From Peptococcaceae bacterium UBA3933 (GTDB taxonomy: Bacteria; Bacillota; Peptococcia; Peptococcales; BICA1-8): a stretch of DNA of 10,844 nt. Under the pieces are notes generated by a model that was not told the origin of the DNA, searched no databases, and was given only the letters and a program-made list of their open reading frames with translations. Where the stretch lies: NCBI GenBank assembly GCA_002385805.1, contig DGEF01000055.1:5354-16197 (forward strand). The letters run 5' to 3'. The position numbers and the translations under genes were made by a program. The first letter of the stretch is position 1. Every line of letters begins with the position of its first letter. Positions 1 through 5,995 of the stretch are shown piece by piece.

Positions 1-917
1 TCTTAATGGATTTAACGGAACTGGAATTTCAGGAAAGCAATTTAAAGTTGCGTGGGGCTAAAGGTACTACAGGAACCCAAGCCAGTTTCCTGCAGCTTTT
101 CGATAATGATGAAGAAAAGGTTAAAAAGCTGGATCAATTAATCGCCGCTAAAATGGGTTTTTCCAGTACCTTTCCCATAACCGGCCAGACCTACCCGAGA
201 AAACTTGACAGTCGCATTCTTCAGGTACTGCAATCCATTGCTGAAAGTGCCCACAAATTTGCGTCAGATATTAGATTGCTTTCCCATTTACAAGAAATAG
301 AAGAGCCCTTTGAAGAAAAACAAATTGGCTCCTCGGCCATGGCTTATAAACGAAATCCCATGCGTTGTGAGCGGATGACCGCTTTAGCCAGGTTTGTGAT
401 GATAAATGGTCTTAACCCTTACGTTACTGCAGGCAATCAGTGGCTGGAAAGGACCCTGGATGATTCGGCCAACAGGAGGATCGTTATCCCTGCGACTTTT
501 TTGGCGGTGGATGGTATACTTAACCTATACATTAATGTAAGCAGTAATCTCATAGTGAACCCCAAAGTCATCGAAAGACACGTCCGGGAGGAACTTCCTT
601 TTATAGCTACGGAAAATATCTTAATGAATGCTGTCAAAAAGGGTGGGGACAGGCAGGAATTGCATGAGATCATTAGGCAATACTCTCTGGAGGCTGCCAA
701 GCGGTTAAAACAGGGGGAAGCCAATAATTTAATAGAAAAAATAGCGGAAAATCCTAAATTTAAATTAACTATGGAAGATATTCATAAGATGTTAGAACCC
801 CAAAATTTCATTGGCCGCAGCATATCCCAGGTAGATGAATTCCTGGAGGAATACATTTATCCTAAATTGGAAAAATACAAAGAATTACTTGGTGAAAAAG
901 CTTATCTTAAGGTATAA
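1..917 (+). CDS. purB: Adenylosuccinate lyase, 5'-truncated by the window edge
   Basis: This enzyme splits SAICAR to AICAR and adenylosuccinate to AMP, each time releasing fumarate, in purine synthesis in the cytosol. The reading frame is open from the first base (first full codon at 3). The ATG at 6 is an internal Met, because the residues before and after it still align with the family. The visible 304 residues hold the KGTTGTQASFL segment and the fumarase/lyase signature GSSAMAYKRNPM (about residues 108-119 counted from Met 6), whose serine loop carries the catalytic Ser. These motifs resemble the human-type ADSL clade of about 475 residues, so roughly 170 N-terminal residues, including the catalytic His region, lie outside the window. 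The family call is firm. purA follows 215 bp downstream, which is a logical pathway neighbour. Confidence 0.95.
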   Translation, partial: LMDLTELEFQESNLKLRGAKGTTGTQASFLQLFDNDEEKVKKLDQLIAAKMGFSSTFPITGQTYPRKLDSRILQVLQSIAESAHKFASDIRLLSHLQEIEEPFEEKQIGSSAMAYKRNPMRCERMTALARFVMINGLNPYVTAGNQWLERTLDDSANRRIVIPATFLAVDGILNLYINVSSNLIVNPKVIERHVREELPFIATENILMNAVKKGGDRQELHEIIRQYSLEAAKRLKQGEANNLIEKIAENPKFKLTMEDIHKMLEPQNFIGRSISQVDEFLEEYIYPKLEKYKELLGEKAYLKV

Positions 918-928
918 AACGGATGAAG

Positions 929-958
929 AAAAGGTTCTCCTAAAGAGGACCTTTTAAA
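929..958 (+). terminator. Probable rho-independent terminator of purB
   Basis: An 11-bp stem pairs AAAAGGTTCTC (929-939) with GAGGACCTTTT (945-955), with one G-U pair and a 5-nt loop. It begins 12 bp after the purB stop codon. The T run is short and is partly the stem's own 3' arm, so termination may be incomplete and some read-through into purA is possible. Confidence 0.65.
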
Positions 959-982
959 TTTGTCCTAGTGTATTTTTATAAT
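953..982 (+). promoter_or_regulatory. Possible purA promoter
   Basis: A perfect -10 box TATAAT (977-982) lies 18 bp after a weak -35 match TTTAAA (953-958, 4 of 6). It overlaps the 3' side of the purB terminator and would give a leader of about 140 nt before purA. A second TATAAT at 1024-1029 has no good -35 at normal spacing. No known purine operator or riboswitch was recognised in 918-1132. The call is tentative. Confidence 0.3.
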
Positions 983-1132
983 ACAGTTGGAAGATTGGTA
1001 ATAAGTGAGTATGTTAAGGCTCATATAATTTACCCTTAAGCTTCAGATAATAACTATGAATTTTACTTATAGCAATCAAGAAAAATATAATTGATAGTGT
1101 GATAAAAATGTTATATCTGGAGGGTATAGGAA

Positions 1133-2410
1133 ATGGTTAAAGCGATAGTGGGTGCTAACTGGGGTGATGAGGGGAAAGGCAAAATTACCGATATGTTAGC
1201 TGCAGAATCAGATATTGTGATAAGGTTTCAGGGTGGCAGCAATGCAGGACATACAATAATAAATGATTATGGCAAGTTTGCCTTGCATATGCTTCCTTCC
1301 GGAGTATTCTATGAACATGTGACCAATGTATTGGGCCCGGGTACGGCCCTTAACATTAACGTGCTTCTTAAAGAACTTGCAGCCATGGAAGAAAGGGGCG
1401 TTCCCAAGCCAAAGCTTCTTATATCCGAGCGGGCTCAGGTGGTAATGCCCTGGCATATACTCCTAGACAGTTGTGAGGAGGAGAGGCTGGGGGGTAAACA
1501 GTTCGGATCTACAAAATCGGGCATTGCGCCCTTTTATGCGGATAAATATTATAAAATAGGCATACAGGTGTGCGACCTCTATTATCCGGAGATATTGAAG
1601 GAAAAAATATATTCCGTATTGGAGGTTAAGAACTTATGGCTGACGACTCTCTACGGAGCGCCGCCTGTGGATCCGGACCAGGTTTACGTTGAGCTTATAA
1701 AGCTCGGTGAGAAGATAGCACCCCTGGTCTGTGACACTACCGGCTTTTTGCAAAAATCCCTTAAGGAGGGCAAAAAGGTCTTGTTGGAGGGGCAGCTGGG
1801 GGCCCTAAAAGACCCGGACCACGGAATTTACCCTTATACCACATCTTCCTCGCCTTTGGCGGGCTTTGCTGCCGTAGGTGCGGGGATCCCTCCCTATGAA
1901 ATTAAAGAAATCATTGCGGTGGTCAAAGCATACTCCAGTAGCGTGGGTACGGGCCCCTTCGTATCCGAGATATTTGGCGACGAAGCCTCGAGGCTTAGGG
2001 AGAGGGGCGGTGATGCCGGAGAATACGGAGCCACCACCGGCCGCCCGCGTCGGATGGGTTGGTTTGATACGGTGGCTACCCGGTATGGCTGCAAGATTCA
2101 GGGGGCAACCTGTTTGGCCTTGACCTTACTTGACGTGCTGGGCTACCTTGATGAGATACCGGTTTGCGTATCCTATGAGATTGAGGGGTATACAACGCAA
2201 GACTTTCCGGTTACACCTTTGCTTTCAAAAGCTAAACCGGTATACAAGATGTTTCCCGGCTGGAAATGCGATATATCAAAGATACAAAAATACAGCGACC
2301 TGCCTGATAATGCCAGGAGGTATGTGGAGTTTATAGAAGAATCTATTGGTATTCCCATCAAGCTGATATCCAATGGACCCAGAAGAGAGAATGTAATAAT
2401 GAGAGATTAA
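1133..2410 (+). CDS. purA: Adenylosuccinate synthetase (clostridial-type)
   Basis: PurA joins IMP and aspartate with GTP to make adenylosuccinate, the first step from IMP to AMP. At 425 residues it has the usual length. Visible motifs are the N-terminal GTP/catalytic loop NWGDEGKGK (9-17, with Asp12 as the expected catalytic base), NAGHT with His40, and TTGRPRR followed by GWFD. Near the C-terminus it has PGWKCD and SNGPRRE, in the guanine-binding region. The start is fixed by GGAGGG at 1119-1124, 8 nt before the ATG. The protein differs from the E. coli type at sites that normally touch IMP: the STKRGIGP stretch reads STKSGIAP and the EGAQGTLLD stretch reads EGQLGALKD. From memory the same variants are common in a PurA clade found in Clostridia, so I read this as a true PurA. 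The gene is visibly richer in G+C than its neighbours. Confidence 0.95.
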   Translation: MVKAIVGANWGDEGKGKITDMLAAESDIVIRFQGGSNAGHTIINDYGKFALHMLPSGVFYEHVTNVLGPGTALNINVLLKELAAMEERGVPKPKLLISERAQVVMPWHILLDSCEEERLGGKQFGSTKSGIAPFYADKYYKIGIQVCDLYYPEILKEKIYSVLEVKNLWLTTLYGAPPVDPDQVYVELIKLGEKIAPLVCDTTGFLQKSLKEGKKVLLEGQLGALKDPDHGIYPYTTSSSPLAGFAAVGAGIPPYEIKEIIAVVKAYSSSVGTGPFVSEIFGDEASRLRERGGDAGEYGATTGRPRRMGWFDTVATRYGCKIQGATCLALTLLDVLGYLDEIPVCVSYEIEGYTTQDFPVTPLLSKAKPVYKMFPGWKCDISKIQKYSDLPDNARRYVEFIEESIGIPIKLISNGPRRENVIMRD

Positions 2411-2430
2411 GGTCCTAGGTCAAATGTTGG

Positions 2431-2470
2431 GGTGACAGTGGCTGCTGGCTGCCTGTCACCTCTTTTTTTT
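2431..2470 (+). terminator. Rho-independent terminator of purA
   Basis: A perfect 8-bp stem GGTGACAG (2431-2438) / CTGTCACC (2453-2460) with a 14-nt GC-rich loop is followed by TCTTTTTTTT. It lies 20 bp after the purA stop codon and is a textbook intrinsic terminator for the plus strand. Confidence 0.9.
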
Positions 2471-2501
2471 ACGTTTATTAACAACCGTTAGTCTATTACA
2501 T

Positions 2502-2550
2502 AAATAAAGCCTGCTGGCAAAGCTTTTTACTTTGCCAGCAGGCTTTATTT
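2502..2550. terminator. Bidirectional terminator between convergent genes
   Basis: A perfect 21-bp inverted repeat has arms at 2502-2522 and 2530-2550 and a 7-nt loop. It has a GC-rich core (GCCTGCTGGC) flanked by A/T-rich ends that supply T runs in both directions. Its right edge touches the stop codon of the minus-strand lipoprotein gene (2550-2552). It probably ends that transcript and backs up the purA terminator. Confidence 0.85.
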
Positions 2551-3119
2551 TAAAAGGAATCGTCAAGGTATGCAGGATAAGTCAAAATAATCCTTTCCAC
2601 TTTTTCCTCTGCCTTTATTTCTTCCGGAGGATTGATTATCCCGTCTTCTATATTAAAATCAAAGATTAGTGCTTGACCGTTTTCTACTTTGAAAACCCCA
2701 AAAAGCTTTCCACCATGGATACTTTCCGGTTCAATATATTTAGCACGATAAACTTCCAGTGCTTTTTCGGCGGTGTCGCCAATTTTTATACCTAAGTTAG
2801 TTTCTGCAGTTGGTGCAGTGGCTGTAATATGTAGCACTGTTTGTGAGTCTTGTCCTAGAACAATTTCAAATCCCTCTTCATAGTTCATAATAGAATAGGC
2901 TTCCGGAAAATGACCAGGTTCTTCATAATATTTTTCACTATAATCCTCACCTAGTATTTCTATAACCTTATCTTTGTGGTCACCTAGTTGAATACCGGTA
3001 ATACTAGGGGTCTCTGGTTCATTTTCCAATGCATCATTTGACCCGTCATTTTTTGTACAAGCTGCTACAGTCACTAATAGACTAATAACTAAAAGAACTA
3101 CTAAAATTTTTTTACTCAT
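2550..3119 (-). CDS. Lipoprotein of unknown function with two related half-domains
   Basis: I do not recognise a named family. The 189-residue product starts with a lipoprotein signal: a Lys-rich start, a hydrophobic core and lipobox VAAC with Cys21. It should therefore be anchored on the outer face of the membrane. An acidic linker (about 25-38) follows. Two similar segments come next, GIQLGDHKDKVIEILG (42-57) and GIKIGDTAEKALEVY (110-124). These look like the glycine-hydrophobic-Gly-Asp helix starts seen in small BLIP/SmpA-like repeat folds, so the mature part may be an internal duplication. A good SD (AGGAGGG on the minus strand, about 3128-3134) supports the start. The gene is divergent from padR and shares its control region. 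No enzyme motif is visible. Confidence 0.8.
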   Translation of the reverse strand: MSKKILVVLLVISLLVTVAACTKNDGSNDALENEPETPSITGIQLGDHKDKVIEILGEDYSEKYYEEPGHFPEAYSIMNYEEGFEIVLGQDSQTVLHITATAPTAETNLGIKIGDTAEKALEVYRAKYIEPESIHGGKLFGVFKVENGQALIFDFNIEDGIINPPEEIKAEEKVERIILTYPAYLDDSF

Positions 3120-3153
3120 TATAATCCCTCCTAATTTCTCTATTTAACCTGAC

Positions 3154-3182
3154 GTAATAGTGGACAAAATTGTTCCCGACAA
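3154..3182 (-). promoter_or_regulatory. Candidate promoter of the minus-strand lipoprotein gene, with dyad
   Basis: On the minus strand TTGTCG (3177-3182) and TATTAC (3154-3159) are separated by 17 bp, with 4 of 6 matches each. They would start RNA near 3147, about 28 nt before the ATG. A perfect 7-bp dyad, AAATTGT (3167-3173) and ACAATTT (3179-3185), covers the -35 box and could be an operator. Confidence 0.4.
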
Positions 3183-3204
3183 TTTCACAAATTTATATCT
3201 ACCA

Positions 3205-3228
3205 CAAGTAAATGAAAATATTTACTTG
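3205..3228. repeat. 9-bp perfect inverted repeat in the divergent control region
   Basis: CAAGTAAAT (3205-3213) and ATTTACTTG (3220-3228) are separated by 6 bp. The repeat sits midway between the divergent lipoprotein gene and padR, so it is better placed as a protein-binding site than as a terminator. There is no T run. The protein that binds is unknown; the adjacent PadR is the obvious candidate. Confidence 0.5.
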
Positions 3229-3244
3229 AGGGCTATACGGAGAA

Positions 3245-3299
3245 TGACAATATATTTTTGTCAAAGTACCTTGACAGACATAGTAATATGTATTAAATT
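3245..3299 (+). promoter_or_regulatory. padR promoter with overlapping dyad operators
   Basis: A consensus -35 TTGACA (3271-3276) lies 17 bp before TAAATT (3294-3299), giving RNA from about 3305, just ahead of the SD. Two inverted repeats share one central half-site: TGACAA (3245-3250) with TTGTCA (3258-3263), and TGTCAA (3259-3264) with TTGACA (3271-3276). The last arm is the -35 box itself. This layout fits autorepression by the encoded PadR, a common mode in that family. The assignment is inference. Confidence 0.6.
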
Positions 3300-3319
3300 A
3301 TATTATGGGAGGTGAAAAT

Positions 3320-3670
3320 ATGAACACTACTATTTCCACTGACTTAATCCGCGGACATACAGATACGATTATTTTAAATATACTTCGCCAAGGTGACAGT
3401 TACGGGTATGAAATCTATAAGAAGATCATTGAGTTAAGCGGTAATAAATATGAGTTAAAGGAAGCCACATTGTACACGGCTTTTCGGCGGTTAGAACAGG
3501 GAGGATATATTGTTTCTTATTGGGGTGATGAAACTCAAGGAGGGAGACGGAAGTACTACCGGATTACCGAGCAAGGCAAGGAGCTTTATCAACAGAGTAA
3601 AAATGAGTGGGATTTTGCCAAGGATATTTTGGATAAGTTAATCAAAGGAGGTTTTAAGGATGAACGTTAA
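3320..3670 (+). CDS. PadR-family transcriptional regulator
   Basis: This is a small winged-helix repressor of the PadR type, 116 residues long. The N-terminal domain is visible as HTDTIILNILRQGDSYGYEI, followed by the recognition helix region EATLYTAFRRLEQGGYI and the wing GGRRKYYRIT. A short C-terminal dimerisation helix ends the protein, as in the short PadR-s2 class. I chose the ATG at 3320, because the earlier in-frame ATG at 3305 would overlap the SD itself (GGGAGGTG, 3307-3314). The stop codon overlaps the next gene by 11 bp. A downstream PadR-linked membrane gene suggests the repressor controls its own operon through the dyads at 3245-3276. The ligand or signal is unknown. Confidence 0.9.
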   Translation: MNTTISTDLIRGHTDTIILNILRQGDSYGYEIYKKIIELSGNKYELKEATLYTAFRRLEQGGYIVSYWGDETQGGRRKYYRITEQGKELYQQSKNEWDFAKDILDKLIKGGFKDER

Positions 3671-3977
3671 AAAGGATTCTCTAGATAAAAAAATTCGAAA
3701 CTATATCGAAAATCTTTTTGCCGGCGTAGGACCCAGTCAACAGCTCTTTGATTTAAAAGAAGAGCTTTTCATAAATATGAAAGAGAAAATTAGTGATTAT
3801 AATTCACGGGGTATGGAAGAAGAACAGGCTTTTAAGGAAGCGGTCATTTCCATGGGTGATTTAAGCGGGTTAGTAGACGATATGCGGAAACTTGGCCAGG
3901 ATAAAGCCCGGCAAGCAATTTATACGACTATGACTGCCCGTATCTCCTTAGCCGGTATTATTGCCGGGTGTTATTAA
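3660..3977 (+). CDS. HAAS/permease-prefix-domain membrane protein, 5' part of a frameshifted gene
   Basis: The 105-residue product carries the helical domain known as permease prefix domain 1 or HAAS, found next to PadR regulators. It shows the pattern FDLKEELFINMKEKISDY followed by the GMEEEQAFKEAVISMGD stretch (roughly 30-70). It has a strong SD AAAGGAGG (3644-3651) inside the end of padR, so the two are translationally coupled. The frame stops just as a membrane helix begins (ISLAGIIAG, then Cys-Tyr-stop). The helix continues in the -1 frame from GTG at 3968, so the two frames are parts of one ancestral gene (3660-4321, about 220 residues). Whether the break is a real mutation or a sequencing error in the GGG run at 3966-3968 cannot be told here. 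The cytoplasmic domain alone could still be made. Confidence 0.8.
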   Translation: MNVKKDSLDKKIRNYIENLFAGVGPSQQLFDLKEELFINMKEKISDYNSRGMEEEQAFKEAVISMGDLSGLVDDMRKLGQDKARQAIYTTMTARISLAGIIAGCY

Positions 3978-4321
3978 CACTATTTGGAATATTTACCATG
4001 GCAATGTTGTACTTTATGGACGTACCGGAAGTTGCCGTTATAGGTCCTGGTATATTTATTGTACCCGGCGGGGCATTAATCACTTATAGTGTATTGACAA
4101 GAGAAACAAGTAGAAAATATGCCATGAATAAGATCAGGGCTGCTTTTTATGCTTTATCCATAGGGCTTATACTTTTTGGCTTTTTTACGGCTATAACTGC
4201 CCGTTTTTCTACAGGTGAAATTTATATTGCTATTGCCTCTTTAATGGTGTTCTTTTTAGCGGGTATCGGCTTATTTCTATTTTTAATTCTTACGGGAAGC
4301 GATCGACGCAAAGAAATCTAA
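3968..4321 (+). CDS. HAAS/permease-prefix-domain membrane protein, 3' part of a frameshifted gene
   Basis: This is the membrane part of the gene begun at 3660. From the in-frame GTG it gives 117 residues with about four hydrophobic segments, around residues 1-18, 23-40, 58-78 and 84-108. It ends with a short charged tail SDRRKEI. No SD precedes the GTG. The first segment completes the helix started in the other frame (IAG then VLLTLFGIF). Both points argue that this was not an independent gene. If the frameshift is real, this half would be made only by re-initiation at the overlapping stop or by rare slippage. Its role is unknown; related proteins accompany PadR repressors in envelope-related operons. 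The next gene starts 25 bp downstream. Confidence 0.7.
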   Translation: MLLTLFGIFTMAMLYFMDVPEVAVIGPGIFIVPGGALITYSVLTRETSRKYAMNKIRAAFYALSIGLILFGFFTAITARFSTGEIYIAIASLMVFFLAGIGLFLFLILTGSDRRKEI

Positions 4322-4346
4322 ATATATTAGTACTGGAGAGATTTAA

Positions 4347-5006
4347 ATGAATAAAAACATTAGGAATATTATTCGCGGTATGTTTTTCGTGGCATTTTTT
4401 TCTCTTTGGCTCTCAGGAAATGCTCAGTCTTGGGGGCGGCTACTTTTATTGGGTCTTTTAGTTACTCCGATTTGGGGTCGCTTATACTGTGGTTTTGCTT
4501 GTCCTATTTCTTCTACAATAGACCTTATCGGTTATTTCAAGCCCTGGCGGCCTACCTCTAAAAAGCATAAAGAGATTTTCTTCGATAATAAAGTCAGGTT
4601 GATTACTTTATTAGCTTCATTGGCCTTATTGATAACTTTTATTAAGACTAAATTTCCGGTTCCCTTTTTTGTAGCTTTAATTCCTATAGGCTTAGTTTTT
4701 ACTTATCTTTTCGGGGAAGCCGCCTGGCACAGGAATTGTTTTATTGGTACAATTTACAGTTTATTAGGGGGCATTTCCCGTAAGGGCTATTATATCCAGA
4801 ATGATTTATGTCTTAGTTGTGGTAAATGTGAAAAAATATGCCCTTCAGGTTGTTTAGAGATTAAACCCACCGGGGTAAACAATATAGACAATAAACATTG
4901 CCTTATTTGCGGTAAGTGCCAAAACGTATGCCCAGATGAAAATATAGTTTACGGAAGTTTAAAGAATACAAAAACAAAAGCTGTCCAGAAAGCATTTTTT
5001 GACTAA
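4347..5006 (+). CDS. NapH-like membrane protein with two 4Fe-4S ferredoxin motifs
   Basis: The product is 219 residues and probably moves electrons at the membrane. It has four hydrophobic segments, at about 11-25, 30-45, 84-100 and 105-122. A CGFACP motif (Cys48, Cys52) follows the second segment and a lone Cys131 sits in HRNCFIG; both are hallmarks of the NapH/NosR/RdxA membrane ferredoxin family. A soluble tail carries two complete CxxCxxCxxxCP sets (Cys155/158/161/165 and Cys185/188/191/195), enough for two 4Fe-4S clusters. NapH passes quinol electrons to periplasmic reductases, but no nap, nos or similar partner is in view, so the partner is open. The SD GGAGAG (4335-4340) supports the ATG. 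The gene follows the padR/HAAS genes with only 25 bp between and is probably in that operon. Confidence 0.85.
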   Translation: MNKNIRNIIRGMFFVAFFSLWLSGNAQSWGRLLLLGLLVTPIWGRLYCGFACPISSTIDLIGYFKPWRPTSKKHKEIFFDNKVRLITLLASLALLITFIKTKFPVPFFVALIPIGLVFTYLFGEAAWHRNCFIGTIYSLLGGISRKGYYIQNDLCLSCGKCEKICPSGCLEIKPTGVNNIDNKHCLICGKCQNVCPDENIVYGSLKNTKTKAVQKAFFD

Positions 5007-5069
5007 TAGTGAATGGTATAAAGGAAATAATTACCTTGAAATAAGAAGGTTATTTTAAAGCTTAAAAAT

Positions 5070-5112
5070 TAGCCGGCTGAGGGTCAGAGACATCTGCTCA
5101 GTCGGCTATTAT
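5070..5112 (+). terminator. Probable terminator of the padR operon
   Basis: An 11-bp GC-rich stem pairs AGCCGGCTGAG (5071-5081) with CTCAGTCGGCT (5097-5107), with one G-U pair and a 15-nt loop, followed by ATTATAAAT. The T tract is poor, but the stem is stable and sits 64 bp after the last gene. Confidence 0.6.
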
Positions 5113-5120
5113 AAATAGAA

Positions 5121-5142
5121 TTAAGAAATTATTAAGAATTTA
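5121..5142 (+). repeat. Tandem 11-bp direct repeat upstream of the hydrolase gene
   Basis: TTAAGAAATTA (5121-5131) is followed directly by TTAAGAATTTA (5132-5142), a 10 of 11 match. The period is one helical turn, typical of OmpR/PhoB-class response-regulator sites. A candidate -10 CATAAT (5170-5175) lies 28 bp after the repeats, so a bound activator would sit near the -35 region, where no good -35 box is seen. Confidence 0.5.
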
Positions 5143-5205
5143 TTTAGTTACTTCTTAAAGATTTTAGTGCATAATAAGGTGTACTGACAGAGGAGGTAGT
5201 TCATA

Positions 5206-5802
5206 GTGAAAAGATTTTATTTATACATTATTCTGACCCGACCCAATACTATCGTTTCTAAGCTTATTCACTTAATCAAAAAAGATGAATATACCCATGC
5301 GGCCATTTCTTTCGATAAAGATCTTTATAACATGTATAGTTTTGGTCGGAAATATGTTTTTATACCTTTTATTGGCAGGTTTAAGCGTGAAAATATCAAT
5401 GAAGGAATATATAAATTACATAATAACCTGCCGGGTATAGTCATGGAAATTGAGGTAACAAAAAAACAGTATAGAAAAGCTAGAAGTCTTCTGAATTCCT
5501 TTATTTTAAACAATAATCTTTATAAATATAATTACCTAGGGCTGTTAGACGGATTACTAAACAAGCCGGCTAGTCATGAAAACAGGTTTTTATGCTCTGA
5601 ATTTGTATATCACCTTTTAAAGGAAAGTGGCATTATAGACCTTGATTTACCGGAAAACCTGGTTAGACCTCAAAATTTATTAGCTATTAAAAGCAAAATT
5701 GTTTTTGAAGGTAATCTTAAAGAATATTATAATAAGAAGCATAGTATCGTTGAGATAAGAAGTGGCACTAACTTTATGGTAATGTCCAAGAAAGCTGTTT
5801 AA
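5206..5802 (+). CDS. Permuted NlpC/P60 (YiiX/YebB-like) papain-fold hydrolase
   Basis: The 198-residue protein has the order His first, then Cys: YTHAAISFD (His31) and FLCSEFVYHLL (Cys130). This is the circularly permuted arrangement of the YiiX/YebB branch of NlpC/P60-type cysteine hydrolases. Such proteins act on peptide, amide or acyl bonds, and their substrate here is unknown. A stretch MYSFGRKY before His-dependent strands and LVRPQNLL after the Cys match a form often seen in Clostridia. There is no signal peptide, so it is probably cytosolic or loosely membrane-bound. The start is GTG, supported by AGGAGGT (5191-5197) 8 nt upstream. It stands alone between terminators. Codon use is A/T-rich, like its neighbours. 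Confidence 0.75.
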   Translation: MKRFYLYIILTRPNTIVSKLIHLIKKDEYTHAAISFDKDLYNMYSFGRKYVFIPFIGRFKRENINEGIYKLHNNLPGIVMEIEVTKKQYRKARSLLNSFILNNNLYKYNYLGLLDGLLNKPASHENRFLCSEFVYHLLKESGIIDLDLPENLVRPQNLLAIKSKIVFEGNLKEYYNKKHSIVEIRSGTNFMVMSKKAV

Positions 5803-5867
5803 TAAATTTATATATTATTATTTCTTCGGTAAAGTTCAGATGAAAATATTAAATAGCTCCGGGAAAA

Positions 5868-5904
5868 ATGAATCACTTCAAGTTGTAGTGATTCATCTTT
5901 TTTA
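5868..5904 (+). terminator. Rho-independent terminator of the hydrolase gene
   Basis: A perfect 10-bp stem ATGAATCACT (5868-5877) / AGTGATTCAT (5887-5896) with a 9-nt loop is followed by CTTTTTTAAG. It is 65 bp downstream of the stop codon. Confidence 0.85.
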
Positions 5905-5932
5905 AGTCTAAAGAGTTTATGAAAAAAATTCC

Positions 5933-5961
5933 TGTTTATCTACTGTAACGTATACTATAAT
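5933..5961 (+). promoter_or_regulatory. Candidate azlCD promoter
   Basis: A perfect -10 TATAAT (5956-5961) lies 35 bp before the azlC start. The -35 region at 17 bp spacing (TGTTTA, 5933-5938) matches poorly, so an activator may be needed. No Lrp-like or T-box element was recognised. Confidence 0.45.
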
Positions 5962-5995
5962 TAAAGAATGTTATCAGAATTGGTGGTTTGGCGAG

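Noticed and set aside
1014..1039. TTAAGG/CCTTAA inverted repeat in the purA leader
   Set aside because: The arms are 6 bp with a 14-nt loop, so it is too weak to call without comparison to relatives.
1091..1117. TTGATA with a TATATC -10 as the purA promoter
   Set aside because: The spacing is short (15 bp) and the RNA start would fall in the purA SD, leaving no usable leader.
1878..2123. 81-residue plus-strand frame inside purA
   Set aside because: It is a shadow of purA with no SD and a composition unlike a real protein.
1133..2410. PurA as a phage-like PurZ (2-aminoadenylosuccinate synthetase)
   Set aside because: The GDEGKGK loop with Asp12 is intact, the length is that of PurA (425), and purB is adjacent in a plain purine context.
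3305..3319. Upstream ATG at 3305 as the padR start
   Set aside because: It overlaps the SD itself and would leave no ribosome binding site; ATG 3320 has ideal spacing and gives the family N-terminus.
3960..3980. Programmed -1 ribosomal frameshift
   Set aside because: There is no X XXY YYZ slippery heptamer and no stem-loop just downstream; a lost G in the GGG run is simpler.
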